From positions 230,881 to 294,880 of the forward strand of contig NZ_VSSB01000001.1 in the NCBI RefSeq assembly GCF_008122505.1: DNA of 64,000 bases. The letters run 5' to 3'. Position numbers and translations under genes: made by a program. The notes under the pieces are model-generated. The model had not been told where the DNA came from, did not search any database, and worked only from the letters and a program-made list of their open reading frames with translations. This document shows, one piece after another, positions 36,336 through 47,369 of this stretch. Position 1 is the stretch's first letter; each line of letters begins with the position of its first letter. Origin of the DNA: Agromyces mariniharenae. GTDB lineage: Bacteria; Actinomycetota; Actinomycetes; Actinomycetales; Microbacteriaceae.

Positions 36336-37412
36336 TCACTCGGCGGCGAGGTCGGCCAGGCGGGCCTCCTCGTCGGCCTGGATCGCCGAGTCGATGATCG
36401 GGTCGAGCGCGCCGTTCATCACCTGGTCGAGGTTGTACGCCTTGTAGCCCGTGCGGTGGTCGGCGATGCGGTTCTCGGGGAAGTTGTACGTGCGGATGCG
36501 CTCCGAGCGGTCCATCGAGCGGATCTGCGACTTGCGGGCATCGGATGCCGCGGCCGCGAGCTCCTCCTGCTGGCGCGCGAGGAGCCGCGCGCGCAGCACG
36601 CGCATCGCCGCCTCGCGGTTCTGCAGCTGGGACTTCTCGTTCTGCATCGAGACCACGATGCCCGTGGGTAGGTGGGTGATGCGCACCGCGGAGTCGGTCG
36701 TGTTCACCGACTGGCCGCCGGGTCCCGACGAGCGGTAGACGTCGATCTTGAGGTCGTTCTGGTTGATGTCGACCTCCTCGGGCTCGTCCACCTCGGGGAA
36801 CACGAGCACGCCCGTCGTCGACGTGTGGATGCGGCCCTGGGTCTCGGTCACCGGCACGCGCTGCACGCGATGCACGCCGCCCTCGTACTTGAGGTGCGCC
36901 CAGACGCCCTGCGACGGGTCGGAGGCGTTCGACTTGATCGCGACCTGCACGTCCTTGTAGCCGCCGAGGTCGGACTCGTTCCGCTCGAGGAGCTCGGTCT
37001 TCCACCCCTTCGACTGCGCGTACTGGATGTACATGCGCAGCAGGTCGGCCGCGAAGAGGGCGCTCTCCGCGCCGCCCTCGCCGCCCTTGATCTCCATGAT
37101 GATGTCGCGGCCGTCGTCGGGGTCGCGCGGGATGAGGAGCCGACGCAGCCTCTCCTGCGACTGCGCGAGCCCCTCCTCGAGGTCGGGGATCTCCTCGGCG
37201 AACGCGTCGTCCTCCTTGGCCAGCTCGCGGGCGGCCTCGAGGTCGTCGCCCGCCTGCTGCCACGCGTCGTGCGCGGCGACGATGCGGCTGAGCTCGGCGT
37301 AGCGCCGGTTCACCTTCTTCGCGCGCGCGGCGTCGGCGTGCAGCGCCGGGTCGGCGAGCTCCTGCTGGAGCTCGCCGTGCTCGGCGAGCAGGGCCTGGAC
37401 GGACTCGAACAT
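36336..37412 (-). CDS. prfA: Peptide chain release factor 1
   Basis: 358 residues. Decodes UAA and UAG. GGQ catalytic loop at 232-234 in [20 protein letters not shown]; the codon-recognition region around 180-190 reads [20 protein letters not shown]-terminal helical domain ~1-100. GGQ is the methylation site for PrmC. It begins 4 bp after the rho stop. In many actinobacteria rpmE lies between rho and prfA; here there is no room for it. Confidence 0.96.
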   Translation of the reverse strand: MFESVQALLAEHGELQQELADPALHADAARAKKVNRRYAELSRIVAAHDAWQQAGDDLEAARELAKEDDAFAEEIPDLEEGLAQSQERLRRLLIPRDPDDGRDIIMEIKGGEGGAESALFAADLLRMYIQYAQSKGWKTELLERNESDLGGYKDVQVAIKSNASDPSQGVWAHLKYEGGVHRVQRVPVTETQGRIHTSTTGVLVFPEVDEPEEVDINQNDLKIDVYRSSGPGGQSVNTTDSAVRITHLPTGIVVSMQNEKSQLQNREAAMRVLRARLLARQQEELAAAASDARKSQIRSMDRSERIRTYNFPENRIADHRTGYKAYNLDQVMNGALDPIIDSAIQADEEARLADLAAE

Positions 37413-37416
37413 CGGC

Positions 37417-39552
37417 TCAGCGGTGGTCGGTCTCGTGCCCGTGCGAGTGCGCCGCGCCGTTGGCCACCGGCATCGACTTCTGCATGAGCATGAGGAACTC
37501 GACGTTCGACTGGGTCTCCTTGAGCCGGCCGAGCACCGCCTCGAGGGCCTGCTGCTGCTCGAGGCCCGCGAGGGCGCGACGCAGCTTCCAGGTGATCTTG
37601 ACCTCGTCGGGCGAGAGCAGCATCTCCTCGCGACGCGTCGACGACGCGTTCACGTCGACGGCCGGGAAGATCCGCTTGTCGGCGAGCTGGCGCGAGAGGC
37701 GCAGCTCGGAGTTGCCGGTGCCCTTGAACTCCTCGAAGATCACCTCGTCCATCTTCGACCCGGTCTCGACGAGCGCCGTGGCGAGGATGGTGAGCGAGCC
37801 GCCGTTCTCGATGTTGCGCGCCGCGCCGAAGAACCGCTTCGGCGGGTAGAGCGCCGAAGCGTCGACGCCGCCCGAGAGGATGCGGCCCGAGGCCGGCGCC
37901 GCGAGGTTGTACGCGCGGCCAAGGCGGGTGATCGAGTCGAGCAGCACGACCACGTCGTGGCCCAGCTCGACGAGGCGCTTGGCGCGCTCGATGGCGAGCT
38001 CGGCGACCGTCGTGTGGTCTTCAGCCGGGCGGTCGAAGGTCGAGGCGATGACCTCGCCCTTCACCGTGCGCTGCATGTCGGTGACCTCTTCGGGGCGCTC
38101 GTCGACGAGCACGACCATGAGGTGGACCTCGGGGTTGTTGATCGCGATGGCGTTGGCGATCTGCTGCAGCACGATCGTCTTGCCGGCCTTGGGCGGCGAG
38201 ACGATCAGGCCGCGCTGGCCCTTGCCGATCGGTGCGATCAGGTCGATGATGCGCTGCGTGAGCTTGACGGGCTCGGTCTCCATGCGCAGCCGCTCCGCCG
38301 GGTACAGCGGCGTGAGCTTCTGGAACTCGACGCGCGCAGCCGACTCCTCGGGCGTCTGGCCGTTGACCGAGTCGACCTTGACGAGCGCGTTGTACTTCTG
38401 GCGGCTGTTCGACTCGCCGTCGCGCGGCTGCTTGATCGAGCCGACGACCGCGTCGCCCTTGCGCAGGTTGTACTTCTTCACCTGGCCGAGCGAGACGTAG
38501 ACGTCGCTCGGGCCCGGGAGGTAGCCCGTCGTGCGCACGAAGGCGTAGTTGTCGAGCACGTCGAGGATGCCCGCGATCGGGATGAGCACGTCGTCGTCGA
38601 GGATCTCGGGCTCGAGGTCGTCGCCGGTGCCCTGGCCGCGACGCTTGCGGTCGCGGTAGCGGCTGCGACGGCCGCCCTCGCCCTCGGCCTGCTGCTGGTC
38701 GCCGCGCGCCTGCTGCTGCTGGCCGCGGCCCTCGCCCTGCTGCTTGCCGTCGCCCTCGGCCTGGCGCTCGCGGGCGGGACGACCGCCCTGCTCGTCGCCC
38801 TTGCCGCCCTGGGCGGCCTGGCGGCCCTGGCGCTCCTCGGCGGGCTTCTGCTGGTCGTCGCCGCCACGCTCGGCGCGGTCGCCGCCGCGGCGGCCGCGGT
38901 TGCGGCCGCGGCCCTGGCGGGGCTGCTCTGCGGGCTGCTCGCCCTCGCCCTCGGCGGGCTGCCCGTTGCGGGCGCCCTCGCCGGTGGCGGCCGCGAGCTC
39001 CTCGCGCACGGCGGCGCGGGCGGCCTCGCGGGCCTCGGCGTCGGTGGGGACGAGCGGGACGCCGGCTCCGCCGGCGTTCACGTGCTGCGCGGCGGCCGTG
39101 GTGGCGCTCGTCGCACGGCGGGGCTGGCGGCCCTGGCGCGCGGGCGGCGCGGTGGCGGGCGCCGCGTCGGCCGCGGCATCCGTCGACTCGGCCGGAGCGG
39201 CCTCGGCGGCGGGAGCCTCAGCCGGAGCCGAGGCGGTGGGAGCCTCAGCAGGCGCCTCGGGCGCAGCGGGCGCCTCGACGGCCGGAGCGTCGGCGGCGGG
39301 CGCCTCGGGCGCCTCGGCGGCGGGAGCAGCGGACGTCGGCTCGACGGTCAGGAGGGCCTGGTCGACCAGCGCGGGCGCCTCGGCGCCGTCCTGGTGGGCC
39401 GAGATCAACTCCACGAGCTCTCCCTTCCGGCGCTTCGAGGCACCTGCGATGCCGAGCGAGGCGGCGAGCTCCTGGAGCTCGGCGACCTTGAGGCCGTTCA
39501 GGCGGGTGCGGTTCGCCACGCTCACGTCGGCGTGGTCGGTTCCGTTGGTCAC
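37417..39552 (-). CDS. rho: Transcription termination factor Rho with long RG-rich insert
   Basis: 711 residues, far longer than the ~420 of Escherichia coli Rho. Residues ~12-52: Rho_N domain ([20 protein letters not shown]). ~55-200: Ala/Pro/Glu-rich. ~210-310: Arg/Gly/Gln-rich ([20 protein letters not shown]), probably disordered and RNA-binding. ~315-400: primary RNA-binding fold ([20 protein letters not shown]). ~425-690: RecA-like ATPase, Walker [10 protein letters not shown] with K458, [11 protein letters not shown], and the secondary RNA site around 560-575. C-terminus is a His-rich tail ([10 protein letters not shown]). GTG start with AAAGGA upstream; residues further upstream in the open frame are leader. 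Confidence 0.95.
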   Translation of the reverse strand: MTNGTDHADVSVANRTRLNGLKVAELQELAASLGIAGASKRRKGELVELISAHQDGAEAPALVDQALLTVEPTSAAPAAEAPEAPAADAPAVEAPAAPEAPAEAPTASAPAEAPAAEAAPAESTDAAADAAPATAPPARQGRQPRRATSATTAAAQHVNAGGAGVPLVPTDAEAREAARAAVREELAAATGEGARNGQPAEGEGEQPAEQPRQGRGRNRGRRGGDRAERGGDDQQKPAEERQGRQAAQGGKGDEQGGRPARERQAEGDGKQQGEGRGQQQQARGDQQQAEGEGGRRSRYRDRKRRGQGTGDDLEPEILDDDVLIPIAGILDVLDNYAFVRTTGYLPGPSDVYVSLGQVKKYNLRKGDAVVGSIKQPRDGESNSRQKYNALVKVDSVNGQTPEESAARVEFQKLTPLYPAERLRMETEPVKLTQRIIDLIAPIGKGQRGLIVSPPKAGKTIVLQQIANAIAINNPEVHLMVVLVDERPEEVTDMQRTVKGEVIASTFDRPAEDHTTVAELAIERAKRLVELGHDVVVLLDSITRLGRAYNLAAPASGRILSGGVDASALYPPKRFFGAARNIENGGSLTILATALVETGSKMDEVIFEEFKGTGNSELRLSRQLADKRIFPAVDVNASSTRREEMLLSPDEVKITWKLRRALAGLEQQQALEAVLGRLKETQSNVEFLMLMQKSMPVANGAAHSHGHETDHR

Positions 39553-39738
39553 TGGGTATGTTCCTTTCCCCTGGTCGCAAGAGGTGCCGACCCAGGAGAG
39601 CTGATCGCCGGCACGAGCCGTGTCGTGCGCGGGGGCGCAGACATGCGCGAGGGCGAAATGCAAATGATTGCTGGGGAATGCACGAGCGGGGTGGGAAACG
39701 CTGACGATGCGTCGCCTTCCGGGTGCTGTCCAATCCTA
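39553..39738 (-). promoter_or_regulatory. rho promoter and ~175-nt leader
   Basis: TAGGAT (39738 to 39733) is a good -10; transcription would start near 39726 and leave about 174 nt before the GTG. The leader has an A/T- and C-rich unstructured middle (around 39650-39680). Long leaders upstream of rho are the place of Rho autoregulation in other bacteria; the same is suspected here. Confidence 0.45.
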
Positions 39739-39779
39739 ACACCAGGACGGACGTCCGCCGGACGCGCGACGCGCCGGTC

Positions 39780-39820
39780 GCGACGGCGAGGCCGCCGGGG
39801 ATGCCCCGGGGCGCCGTCGC
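39780..39820 (-). terminator. Terminator hairpin after thrB
   Basis: Arms GCGACGGCG (39780-39788) and CGCCGTCGC (39812-39820) with an inner CCCCGGGG-type stem. It overlaps the thrB TAG stop and separates the hom-thrC-thrB message from rho. Confidence 0.6.
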
Positions 39821-40782
39821 TACCGCTCGACGTCGACGACCGTCGCCCCGAGGAAGTCCACCGCGAGCGGCAGCGCCTGCCATGCCGTCTCGGCCGACTC
39901 CTCGACGAGGCGGATCGCGTCGGCCCGCTCGCTCGGGTCGCTCGCGAGCACCAGGATCGACGGGCCCGCACCCGACACGACGGCCGGATGCCCCGCGGCG
40001 CGCAGCACCCGGATGAGCCGGTCGGTCTCGGGCATGGCCTGGGCGCGGTAGTTCTGGTGCAGCTTGTCCTCCGTCGCCTGCAGGAGCAGCTCGGGGCTCT
40101 GGATGAGCGCCGCGACGAGCAGCGCCGACCGCGAGACGTTGAACACCGCGTCCTCGTGCGGCACCGACTCGGGCTGCAGCGAGCGCGCGAGCGCGGTCGA
40201 CATCTCGTGCTCGGGCACGAGCACGAGCGGCGAGACGCCCCGGTGCACGATGAGCTTCTTGTGGCGGGGCCCGTCGGGCGTCGTCCACGCGATCGTGAGC
40301 CCGCCGAAGAGCGCGGGGGCGACGTTGTCGGGGTGCCCCTCGAGCTCGGTGGCGAGCTCGAGCAGGTCGTCGGGCGAGAACTCGACGATGCCCGAGAGGA
40401 GGCCCTTCGCCGCCATGACCCCCGCCACGATGGCGGCGCCCGACGAGCCGAGGCCGCGCCCGTGCGGGATCGCGTTGTGGGCGACGAGTCGCAGCGAGGG
40501 CAGCGGCACGCCCGCGCGGTCGAACGTGTGCGCGATGGCGCGCACCACGAGGTGCGTCTCGTCGAGCGGCACCTCGCCGGCGCCCACGCCGTGCACCTGG
40601 ATGTCGTGGGTCGCGGCATCCGTCGCCTCGATCTCGAGCTCGTCGTAACGCGCGAGCGCGAGGCCGAGCGTGTCGAAGCCTGGGCCGAGGTTCGCCGAGG
40701 TGGCGGGCACCTTCACGTGCACGGTGCGGCCGACGACGGATGCCGCGACGCCCGAGTCGGGGGCGACGGTCGCGCTGGTCAT
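39820..40782 (-). CDS. thrB: Homoserine kinase
   Basis: 320 residues, GHMP kinase. Phosphorylates homoserine for threonine synthesis. N-terminal [23 protein letters not shown] loop [20 protein letters not shown], and C-terminal [13 protein letters not shown] are the three GHMP motifs. ATG overlaps the thrC stop as ATGA, hence coupled translation. Last gene of the lysA-hom-thrC-thrB run. Confidence 0.95.
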   Translation of the reverse strand: MTSATVAPDSGVAASVVGRTVHVKVPATSANLGPGFDTLGLALARYDELEIEATDAATHDIQVHGVGAGEVPLDETHLVVRAIAHTFDRAGVPLPSLRLVAHNAIPHGRGLGSSGAAIVAGVMAAKGLLSGIVEFSPDDLLELATELEGHPDNVAPALFGGLTIAWTTPDGPRHKKLIVHRGVSPLVLVPEHEMSTALARSLQPESVPHEDAVFNVSRSALLVAALIQSPELLLQATEDKLHQNYRAQAMPETDRLIRVLRAAGHPAVVSGAGPSILVLASDPSERADAIRLVEESAETAWQALPLAVDFLGATVVDVER

Positions 40783-41876
40783 GAGGTGAGTCCGAGGACC
40801 TGGGCGACCTGCGCCGTGTCGACCGGCACGACGGTGGGCTGCACGTCGGAGCCGTCGGCGGTGCGGAGGGCCCACTGCGGGTCCTTCAGGCCGTGCCCCG
40901 TGACGGTGAGCACCACGCGCGCGCCCTGCGGGACGACGCCCGCGGCCGAGCGCTCGAGGAGGCCCGCGACCGAGATCGCCGACGCGGGCTCGACGAAGAT
41001 GCCGACCTCGGCCGAGAGGATGCGCTGCGCCTCGAGGATCCTGTCGTCCTCGATCGCGCCGAAGTAGCCGTCGGACTCGTCGCGCGCCTGCAGGGCGAGC
41101 TCCCACGACGCGGGGTTGCCGATGCGGATGGCGCTCGCGATCGTGTCGGGGTCGCGCACGGGCTCGCCGCGCACGATGGGCGCGGAGCCCGCGGCCTGGA
41201 AGCCGAACATGCGGGGCAGGCGCGTGGCGTTGCCCGCGGTGATGTCCTCGCGGTAGCCGCGCGTGTACGCGGTGTAGTTGCCCGCGTTGCCGACCGGGAT
41301 GAAGTGGAAGTCGGGCGCGTCGCCGAGCACCTCGACGACCTCGAACGCGGCCGTCTTCTGGCCCTCGATGCGGTCGTTGTTCACCGAGTTGACGAGGTGC
41401 ACCGGGTAGTTCTCGGCGAGGTCGCGGGCGATGTCGAGGCAGTCGTCGAAGTTGCCCTGCACCTGGATGAGCTCGGCGTCGTGCGCGATGGCCTGGCTGA
41501 GCTTGCCCATGGCGATCTTGCCCTCGGGCACGAGCACCGCGGCCGTGATGCCCGCGTGCGTGGCGTAGGCGGCGGCCGACGCCGACGTGTTGCCGGTCGA
41601 CGCGCAGATCACGACCTTCGCGCCGCGCTCGACGGCCTTCGTCACGGCCATGGTCATGCCGCGGTCCTTGAACGAGCCCGTGGGGTTCATGCCCTCGAAC
41701 TTCACCCAGACGTCGGCGCCCGTGCGACGCGAGAGCGCCGGCGCCGGCAGCAGCGGCGTGCCGCCCTCGCCGAGGGTGACGACCGGCGTGGCATCCGTCA
41801 CGTCGAGGCGGTCGGCGTACTCGCGGATGACGCCGCGCCACTGGCGCGACCACGGCTTGGGGGTGGGCTGGTTCAC
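40779..41876 (-). CDS. thrC: Threonine synthase
   Basis: 365 residues, PLP fold type II. PLP lysine in [18 protein letters not shown]; phosphate-binding loop [19 protein letters not shown]; substrate segment [15 protein letters not shown]. Converts O-phosphohomoserine to threonine. GTG start overlaps the hom stop as GTGA. This short single-domain form matches the actinobacterial enzyme. Confidence 0.95.
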   Translation of the reverse strand: MNQPTPKPWSRQWRGVIREYADRLDVTDATPVVTLGEGGTPLLPAPALSRRTGADVWVKFEGMNPTGSFKDRGMTMAVTKAVERGAKVVICASTGNTSASAAAYATHAGITAAVLVPEGKIAMGKLSQAIAHDAELIQVQGNFDDCLDIARDLAENYPVHLVNSVNNDRIEGQKTAAFEVVEVLGDAPDFHFIPVGNAGNYTAYTRGYREDITAGNATRLPRMFGFQAAGSAPIVRGEPVRDPDTIASAIRIGNPASWELALQARDESDGYFGAIEDDRILEAQRILSAEVGIFVEPASAISVAGLLERSAAGVVPQGARVVLTVTGHGLKDPQWALRTADGSDVQPTVVPVDTAQVAQVLGLTS

Positions 41877-43183
41877 ACTGCTCCTTCGACTCGGAGGACG
41901 GACGCGACGGATGCGACGACGGGGCTCTGTGCGAGGGCGGCGACGGTCTCGGCGAGCGCGGACTCCTTCGCCTCATGCGTCCCGATGACCAGCGTAGCCC
42001 GCTCCGTCGCGCTGCTGACGGTCTGCTGGAGCTGCTCGACCGAGACGCCGTGCTCGGCGAAGACGTGCGCGATGCGCTCGAGCACGCCGGGCTCGTCGGC
42101 CACCTCGAGCGTGATCGCGTAGCGGGTCGTGATCTTCCCGATGTCGAGCGCCGGCAGCTCCGCGTGGGTCGACTCGGCCGTGCCGGGGCCGCCGATGACG
42201 TGGCGGCGGGCGATGGCGACGAGGTCGCCGAGCACGGCGGACGCGGTCTGCACGCCGCCGGCGCCGGCGCCGTAGAACATGAGCGGGCCGGCCGCGGCGG
42301 CCTCGACGAAGACGGCGTTGTTCGCGCCGTGCACCGCGGCGAGGGGGTGGCTGCGCGGCACGAGCGCCGGGTAGACGCGGGCGGAGACGCCCTCCTCGCC
42401 CGTCTCGTCGTCGACGAGCCGCTCGCAGATCGCGAGGAGCTTCACGACGAAGCCGGCGCGCTGTGCCGACTCGACCTGCGCGGCGGTGACGCCCGTGATG
42501 CCCTCGCGGTGCACCGCGTCGACGGGCACGCTCGTGTGGAACGCCAGGCTGGCGAGGATCGCCGCCTTCTGCGCGGCGTCGTAGCCGCCGATGTCGGCGG
42601 TCGGGTCGGCCTCGGCGTAGCCGAGCTCGGTCGCCGTGGCGAGGGCGTCCTCGAGCGACGCGCCCGTCGTGTCCATGCGGTCGAGGATGAAGTTCGTCGT
42701 GCCGTTGACGATGCCGAGGATGCGGTCGATGCGGTCGCCGGCGAGGCTGTCGCGCAAGGGCCGGATGATGGGGATGGCGCCGCCGACGGCCGCTTCGTAG
42801 GAGAGCTGCGCGCCCACCTGCTGCGCCGCGGCGAACAGCTCCGGGCCGTGCGTGGCGAGGAGCGCCTTGTTGCCCGTGACGACGTCGGCCCCCGAGGCGA
42901 TGGCGGCGAGCACGAGCGTGCGGGCCGGCTCGAGGCCGCCCATGAGCTCGATCACGATGTCGGAGCCCAGGATGAGCGACTCGGCGTCGGTCGTGAACAG
43001 GTCGCGCGGCAGGTCGGCGTCGCGGCGGGCGTCGGGGTCGCGCACGGCGATGCCGACGAGCTCGAGGCGCGCGCCGATGCGCTGCGTGAGCTCGTCGGAG
43101 TGCTCGAGCAGGAGCCGGGCCACCTGCGAGCCGACGGATCCGGCGCCGAGGAGGCCGACGCGGATGGAGCGGTACTCGATCAT
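41873..43183 (-). CDS. hom: Homoserine dehydrogenase with ACT domain
   Basis: 436 residues. NAD(P) fold [30 protein letters not shown], catalytic region [35 protein letters not shown] and [21 protein letters not shown]-terminal ACT domain (~355-430, [20 protein letters not shown]) is the usual site of threonine feedback inhibition. ATG overlaps the lysA stop as ATGA. The open frame further upstream is a lysA shadow. Confidence 0.95.
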   Translation of the reverse strand: MIEYRSIRVGLLGAGSVGSQVARLLLEHSDELTQRIGARLELVGIAVRDPDARRDADLPRDLFTTDAESLILGSDIVIELMGGLEPARTLVLAAIASGADVVTGNKALLATHGPELFAAAQQVGAQLSYEAAVGGAIPIIRPLRDSLAGDRIDRILGIVNGTTNFILDRMDTTGASLEDALATATELGYAEADPTADIGGYDAAQKAAILASLAFHTSVPVDAVHREGITGVTAAQVESAQRAGFVVKLLAICERLVDDETGEEGVSARVYPALVPRSHPLAAVHGANNAVFVEAAAAGPLMFYGAGAGGVQTASAVLGDLVAIARRHVIGGPGTAESTHAELPALDIGKITTRYAITLEVADEPGVLERIAHVFAEHGVSVEQLQQTVSSATERATLVIGTHEAKESALAETVAALAQSPVVASVASVLRVEGAV

Positions 43184-44595
43184 GCAGGGGTCCCTTCCAG
43201 GCCGGCGGATGCCTCGAGCCCGGCGTCGCGGGCGAGCAGGTCGGCCTCGGTCTCGCCGTGCACGATCACCCGGGCCTCCCCGTCGCGCACGGCGACGACC
43301 GGCGGCCGGGGCACGTGGTTGTAGTTGTTCGCGAGCGACCAGCAGTAGGCGCCCGTGGCGGCGACCGCCACCAGGTCGCCCGGTGCGACGTCGTGCGGCA
43401 GGTAGTCGGCGTCGACGACGATGTCGCCCGACTCGCAGTGCTTGCCCGCGACGCGCACGAGCGCGGGCGGCTCGTCGGAGACGCGCCCCGCGAGGCGCAC
43501 CGTGTAGTCGGCGCCGTAGAGGGCGGTGCGGGCGTTGTCGCTCATGCCGCCGTCGACCGAGACGTAGTGACGCCAGGTGCCGCCGTCGAGCGGCACGGGC
43601 TTCACCGTGCCGACGGTGTAGAGCGTGACGCCGGCCGGGCCGATGATCGAGCGACCGGGCTCGAACGCGAGCTTCGGCACGGGCACGCCGCGGTCGCGGC
43701 ATCCGCTCGCGACGGCCTCGGCGATGCCGAGCGCGATCTCCTCGATGGGCGTCGGGTCGTCGGCCGAGGTGTAGGCGATGCCGAAGCCGCCGCCGAGGTT
43801 GAGCTCGGGCAGCGGCGCGACGCGCGCGAGCTCGGCGTGCGCGGTGAGCAGGCGCTCGGCGGACTCGGCGAAGCCCGCCGAGTCGAAGATCTGCGAGCCG
43901 ATGTGGCAGTGCAGCCCGAGCAGGTCGAGCGACGGGTGCGACCGGATGCGCGTGCCGATCTCGACCGCGCGATCGAGCGAGACGCCGAACTTCTGGTCTT
44001 CGTGCGCGGTGGCGAGGAACTCGTGCGTCGAGGCGTGCACGCCGCTGTTCACGCGCAGGCGCACCCGCTGCACGCGACCGGCGCGCGCCGCGGCATCCGC
44101 CACCCGCTCGACCTCGACCTCGGAGTCGATGATGATCGCGCCCACGCCGGCGCCGACGGCGCGCTCGATCTCGGCGACCGACTTGTTGTTGCCGTGGAAG
44201 CCGATGCGCGCGGGGTCGGCGCCCGCCGCCAGCGCAACGGCGAGCTCGCCACCCGTGCACACGTCGACCGACAGGCCGGCCTCGGTCACCCAGCGCACGA
44301 TGGCGCCGGAGAGGAACGCCTTGCCCGCGTAATAGACCGTCACGGTCGTGCCGACGGATGCCGCGGCCGCCTCGAACGCGGCCAGGATGCGCGCCGCGCG
44401 CGCCCGCGCGTCGGCCTCGTCGACGACGTAGAGGGGCGTGCCGAACCGGGCGGCGAGATCGGTGGCCGGGACGCCGCCGATCACGAGGCGGCCGTCGGCG
44501 TCGCGGTGCGCGCGCCCGGGCCACACCTGGGGCGCCAGGGCGTTGGGGTCGTCGGGCACGCGGAGCCAGCCGGGAACTGCTGCGGTGGATGCCAC
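43180..44595 (-). CDS. lysA: Diaminopimelate decarboxylase
   Basis: 471 residues, fold-III PLP enzyme. PLP lysine K92 in VYYAGKAFLSGAI; LHCHIGSQIFD; GGGFGIAYT; EPGRSIIGPAG; and the dimer-interface active-site Cys in KHCESGDIVVDAD. Makes lysine from meso-DAP. It leads the aspartate-family run and is preceded by a 273-bp spacer with a TAGACT -10. No lysine riboswitch was recognised in the ~100-nt leader. Confidence 0.95.
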   Translation of the reverse strand: MASTAAVPGWLRVPDDPNALAPQVWPGRAHRDADGRLVIGGVPATDLAARFGTPLYVVDEADARARAARILAAFEAAAASVGTTVTVYYAGKAFLSGAIVRWVTEAGLSVDVCTGGELAVALAAGADPARIGFHGNNKSVAEIERAVGAGVGAIIIDSEVEVERVADAAARAGRVQRVRLRVNSGVHASTHEFLATAHEDQKFGVSLDRAVEIGTRIRSHPSLDLLGLHCHIGSQIFDSAGFAESAERLLTAHAELARVAPLPELNLGGGFGIAYTSADDPTPIEEIALGIAEAVASGCRDRGVPVPKLAFEPGRSIIGPAGVTLYTVGTVKPVPLDGGTWRHYVSVDGGMSDNARTALYGADYTVRLAGRVSDEPPALVRVAGKHCESGDIVVDADYLPHDVAPGDLVAVAATGAYCWSLANNYNHVPRPPVVAVRDGEARVIVHGETEADLLARDAGLEASAGLEGTPA

Positions 44596-44868
44596 GGGGG
44601 AAACCTCACGGGACGGAGTGTCGACGGGTCGCTCGCGGCGAGCGAACCCGGATCGGTTCCTGAAGCCTGCTGCGCGCCGCCCTTGTGGGGCGACTCACCG
44701 CGAGTCTACCGAGGGTCGTATGCCGGGCCGAATCGGTGACGGTCCGCGAAGCGGATGCAGGAACTCCCGTCCGACACGCCGGGACGGAATCCTCGACATG
44801 CCGACGGGACCAGGGTTCTTCCTGCATCCGGAGTGCGGCCGGGCGACCGCGCGCTGCCGGCCCCGGAC
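44596..44868. promoter_or_regulatory. lysA upstream region: promoter and long inverted repeat
   Basis: Minus-strand TAGACT (44708 to 44703) is a likely -10 with a leader of about 100 nt. Further upstream CGGATGCAGGAA (44752-44763) and TTCCTGCATCCG (44819-44830) are perfect 12-bp inverted repeats 55 bp apart, just after the LmeA-like gene. They may terminate that gene or act as an operator. No gene lies here. Confidence 0.45.
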
Positions 44869-45657
44869 TCAGCCGCAGCTGCCGCGCGTCGCGAGACTCT
44901 GCTCGTCGAGGCTGATGCCGGTCGCGCCGAGCGTGACGGTCGCCGAGCCGGGCTCGACCGTGATCTGCTGCACCTCGACGCCCTCTGGCAGGTACTCGGC
45001 GACGCAGACCGGGATGGGGTCGTCGCCCATGAGTCGGTCGACGAGCCCCGAGACGTCGATGGCGCCGCCGCCCGCCCCCACCTCGACTCCAGTGGGCTCG
45101 AGGAGCACGGTGTCGCCGGCCGCCGTCGGCCGCGCGGTGACCGTGTAGTCGATCGGCAGCCCGAGGACCCGCACGGAGTCGGAGTAGGCGACGGCGCCGT
45201 CGCCGAGCACCACGTCGCCCTGCACGTCGGGGACCTCGATGAGCGAGTTGACCGCCGCCTCCGTCGCCTGGATCGTGGCGGTCGCCCGGCCGACGGGCGC
45301 GTCGAGCCCCGGCGGCACGTCCTGCGCCTCGACGTGCACCGCGATGGGCACGCCGTTCACGGTGAGCTCGGGCGCCGAGAGCTCGACCTGGTCCATCGAC
45401 CCCGAGAGGTACTGCGCGATGACGGAGAACCCGCCGAGGCGCACCTGCACGTCGCCCTCGACGCCCTCTGGCAGGTTCTGCTCGAGCTGCTCGGCGACGC
45501 GCTGCTCGGCGACGTTGCGCACGACGAGGTCGGCGACGACGGCGAGCGCGACGAGCACGCCCAGGATCACGAGCACCGTGATCCACACGCGGGCGGCGCG
45601 GTTCCGCCGCCGCGGGGGCGTCCCCGCGGCATCCGTCGACGGAACCGCCTGCGTCAC
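44869..45657 (-). CDS. LmeA-family phospholipid-binding protein (DUF2993)
   Basis: 262 residues. N-terminal cytoplasmic basic stretch ([10 protein letters not shown]), one signal-anchor helix ([20 protein letters not shown], ~25-44), then the DUF2993 beta-rich domain beginning [20 protein letters not shown] and ending with [20 protein letters not shown]. In mycobacteria the homologue LmeA is a periplasmic phosphatidylinositol-binding protein needed for lipomannan assembly; the role here is by analogy. GTG start overlaps the argS stop as GTGA. It is not part of the canonical argS-lysA neighbourhood in mycobacteria. Confidence 0.82.
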   Translation of the reverse strand: MTQAVPSTDAAGTPPRRRNRAARVWITVLVILGVLVALAVVADLVVRNVAEQRVAEQLEQNLPEGVEGDVQVRLGGFSVIAQYLSGSMDQVELSAPELTVNGVPIAVHVEAQDVPPGLDAPVGRATATIQATEAAVNSLIEVPDVQGDVVLGDGAVAYSDSVRVLGLPIDYTVTARPTAAGDTVLLEPTGVEVGAGGGAIDVSGLVDRLMGDDPIPVCVAEYLPEGVEVQQITVEPGSATVTLGATGISLDEQSLATRGSCG

Positions 45658-47330
45658 ATGCGCTCCGGAGCGGAGACGCCGAGCAGGTCGAGCCCGTTGC
45701 GGATGACCTGGCCGGTGGCGTCGTTCACCCAGAGGCGCGTGCGGTGCAGGTCGCCGACGGGCTCGTCGCCGAGCGGCAGCACGCGGCAGTTGTCGTACCA
45801 GCGGTGGTAGAGGCCCGCGAGCTCCTCGATGTAGCGTGCGACGCGGTGCGGCTCGCGCAGCTCGGCGGCCTGCGCGACGATGCGCGGGAACTCCTGCAGG
45901 CCGCCCAGCAGCGCCGACTCGGTCTCGTGCGTGAGCAGCTCGGGCGCGAACGACGAGCGGTCGACGCCGACGGATGCCGCGTTGCGGGCGACCGCGGACG
46001 TGCGCGCGTGCGCGTACTGCACGTAGAACACGGGGTTGTCGTTCGTGCGGCGCTTCAGCACCTCGGGGTCGATCGTGAGCGGCGAGTCGGCCGGGTAGCG
46101 CGCGAGCGTGTACCGGAGCGCGTCGGTGCCGAGCCACGCCTGCAGGTCGTCGAGCTCGATGATGTTGCCTGCGCGCTTGGAGAGCTTCGCGCCGTTGATG
46201 CTCACCAGCTGCCCGATGAGCACCTCGATGTCGCGCTCGGGGTCGTCGCCCGCGGCCCCGGCGAGCGCGCGCAGCCGGTGCACGTACCCGTGGTGGTCGG
46301 CCCCGAGGAGGTAGATCTTGTGGCCGAACCCGCGGTCGCCCTTGTCGAGGTAGTACGCCGCGTCGGCGGCGAAGTACGTGTAGGCGCCGGTGCCGCGGCG
46401 GATGACCCTGTCCTTGTCGTCGCCGAAGTCGGTCGTGCGCACCCAGACGGCGTCGTCCGCGTCGAAGACGTGGCCCTGCGCCCTGAGGCGCTCGACGGCG
46501 GTGTCGACGTCGGAGAGTCCGTCGTCGCCCTTGTCCTGCAGGCGGCGCTCGCTGGTCCAGACGTCGAAGTGCACGTTGAAGCGTTCGAGCGAGGCGCGGA
46601 TCTCGGCGAGCTGCAGCTCGTAGGCGATCTCGGTGGCCGTGTGCAGGGCGACCGCCTCGTCGAGCTCGAGCAGCTTCGGCTCGCGCTCGAGCACGCGCCC
46701 CGCGAGGTCGGCGATGTAGCTGCCCGGATAGCCGCCCTCGGGGGTCGGCTCTCCCTTCGCCGCCGCGAGCACCGACCGCCCGAAGCTGTCCATCTGGGTA
46801 CCGGCGTCGTTGATGTAGTACTCGTTGGCGACGTCGGCGCCCGCGGCGCGCAGCACGCGGCCGATGGAGTCGCCGAGCGCGGCCCAGCGCGTGTGGCCGA
46901 TGTGGAGGGGGCCCGTCGGGTTGGCCGAGACGAACTCGAGGTTGACGCGGGCGCCGCCCGCGAGCGAGTCGCTGTGGCCGTAGGCGGGGCCCGCCTCGAC
47001 GATGGCCTTCGCCAGCGCACCTGCGGCGGCCGCCTCGAGCCGGATGTTGATGAAGCCGGGGCCCGCGACCTCGGCGCTGGCGACGCCGTCGAGACCGGCG
47101 AGCGCGTCGGCGAGCTCGGTGGCGATCTCGCGGGGGTTGGCGCCGAGGGGCTTCGCGACGCGCATGGCGACGTTCGACGCCCAGTCGCCGTGCTCGCGCA
47201 GCTTGGGTCGTTCGAGGGTCACCTGGTCGGGCGAGAGCTCCAGCGAGACCTCCGCGCCGGCCGCCCGGCGTCGCTCCACGAGCCCGTTCACGAGGTCGAA
47301 CAGGGCACGCGAGAGATCGTCGGGAGTCAC
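45654..47330 (-). CDS. argS: Arginyl-tRNA synthetase
   Basis: 558 residues from the chosen GTG. Class Ia synthetase: HIGH motif in [21 protein letters not shown]-terminal Arg-tRNA additional domain ([12 protein letters not shown] onward), [16 protein letters not shown] at the KMSKS-equivalent site, and the C-terminal DALR anticodon-binding domain ending [17 protein letters not shown] preferred because TAGGAT lies 6 nt upstream and the alternative TTG at 47336 falls inside that gap. Probably leaderless. Interestingly a tRNA-Arg lies 2 kb away. Confidence 0.94.
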   Translation of the reverse strand: MTPDDLSRALFDLVNGLVERRRAAGAEVSLELSPDQVTLERPKLREHGDWASNVAMRVAKPLGANPREIATELADALAGLDGVASAEVAGPGFINIRLEAAAAGALAKAIVEAGPAYGHSDSLAGGARVNLEFVSANPTGPLHIGHTRWAALGDSIGRVLRAAGADVANEYYINDAGTQMDSFGRSVLAAAKGEPTPEGGYPGSYIADLAGRVLEREPKLLELDEAVALHTATEIAYELQLAEIRASLERFNVHFDVWTSERRLQDKGDDGLSDVDTAVERLRAQGHVFDADDAVWVRTTDFGDDKDRVIRRGTGAYTYFAADAAYYLDKGDRGFGHKIYLLGADHHGYVHRLRALAGAAGDDPERDIEVLIGQLVSINGAKLSKRAGNIIELDDLQAWLGTDALRYTLARYPADSPLTIDPEVLKRRTNDNPVFYVQYAHARTSAVARNAASVGVDRSSFAPELLTHETESALLGGLQEFPRIVAQAAELREPHRVARYIEELAGLYHRWYDNCRVLPLGDEPVGDLHRTRLWVNDATGQVIRNGLDLLGVSAPERM

Positions 47331-47336
47331 CCGCAA

Positions 47337-47362
47337 ATCCTACCCGGCACGGTTGATAGGGT
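47337..47362. promoter_or_regulatory. Back-to-back leaderless promoters for argS and the lipoprotein gene
   Basis: Minus TAGGAT (47342 to 47337) ends 6 nt before the argS GTG; plus TAGGGT (47357-47362) ends 7 nt before the lipoprotein ATG. The two -10 elements are only 14 bp apart in a 39-bp divergent spacer, so RNA polymerases probably compete. Confidence 0.5.
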
Positions 47363-47369
47363 TTCGCAC

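Noticed and set aside
34968..36671. Plus-strand frame beginning in the tandem array
   Set aside because: Translates the repeat as RVARHPPAHAV and then runs antisense to the nuclease gene and prfA; no SD.
37423..41067. 1,214-codon plus-strand open frame across rho and thrB/thrC
   Set aside because: Antisense to rho and threonine genes; contains Leu/Ala-rich stretches that only mirror the RG/A-rich Rho insert.
44596..44868. Lysine or other riboswitch ahead of lysA
   Set aside because: No recognised riboswitch core; only a promoter-like hexamer and an inverted repeat are visible.
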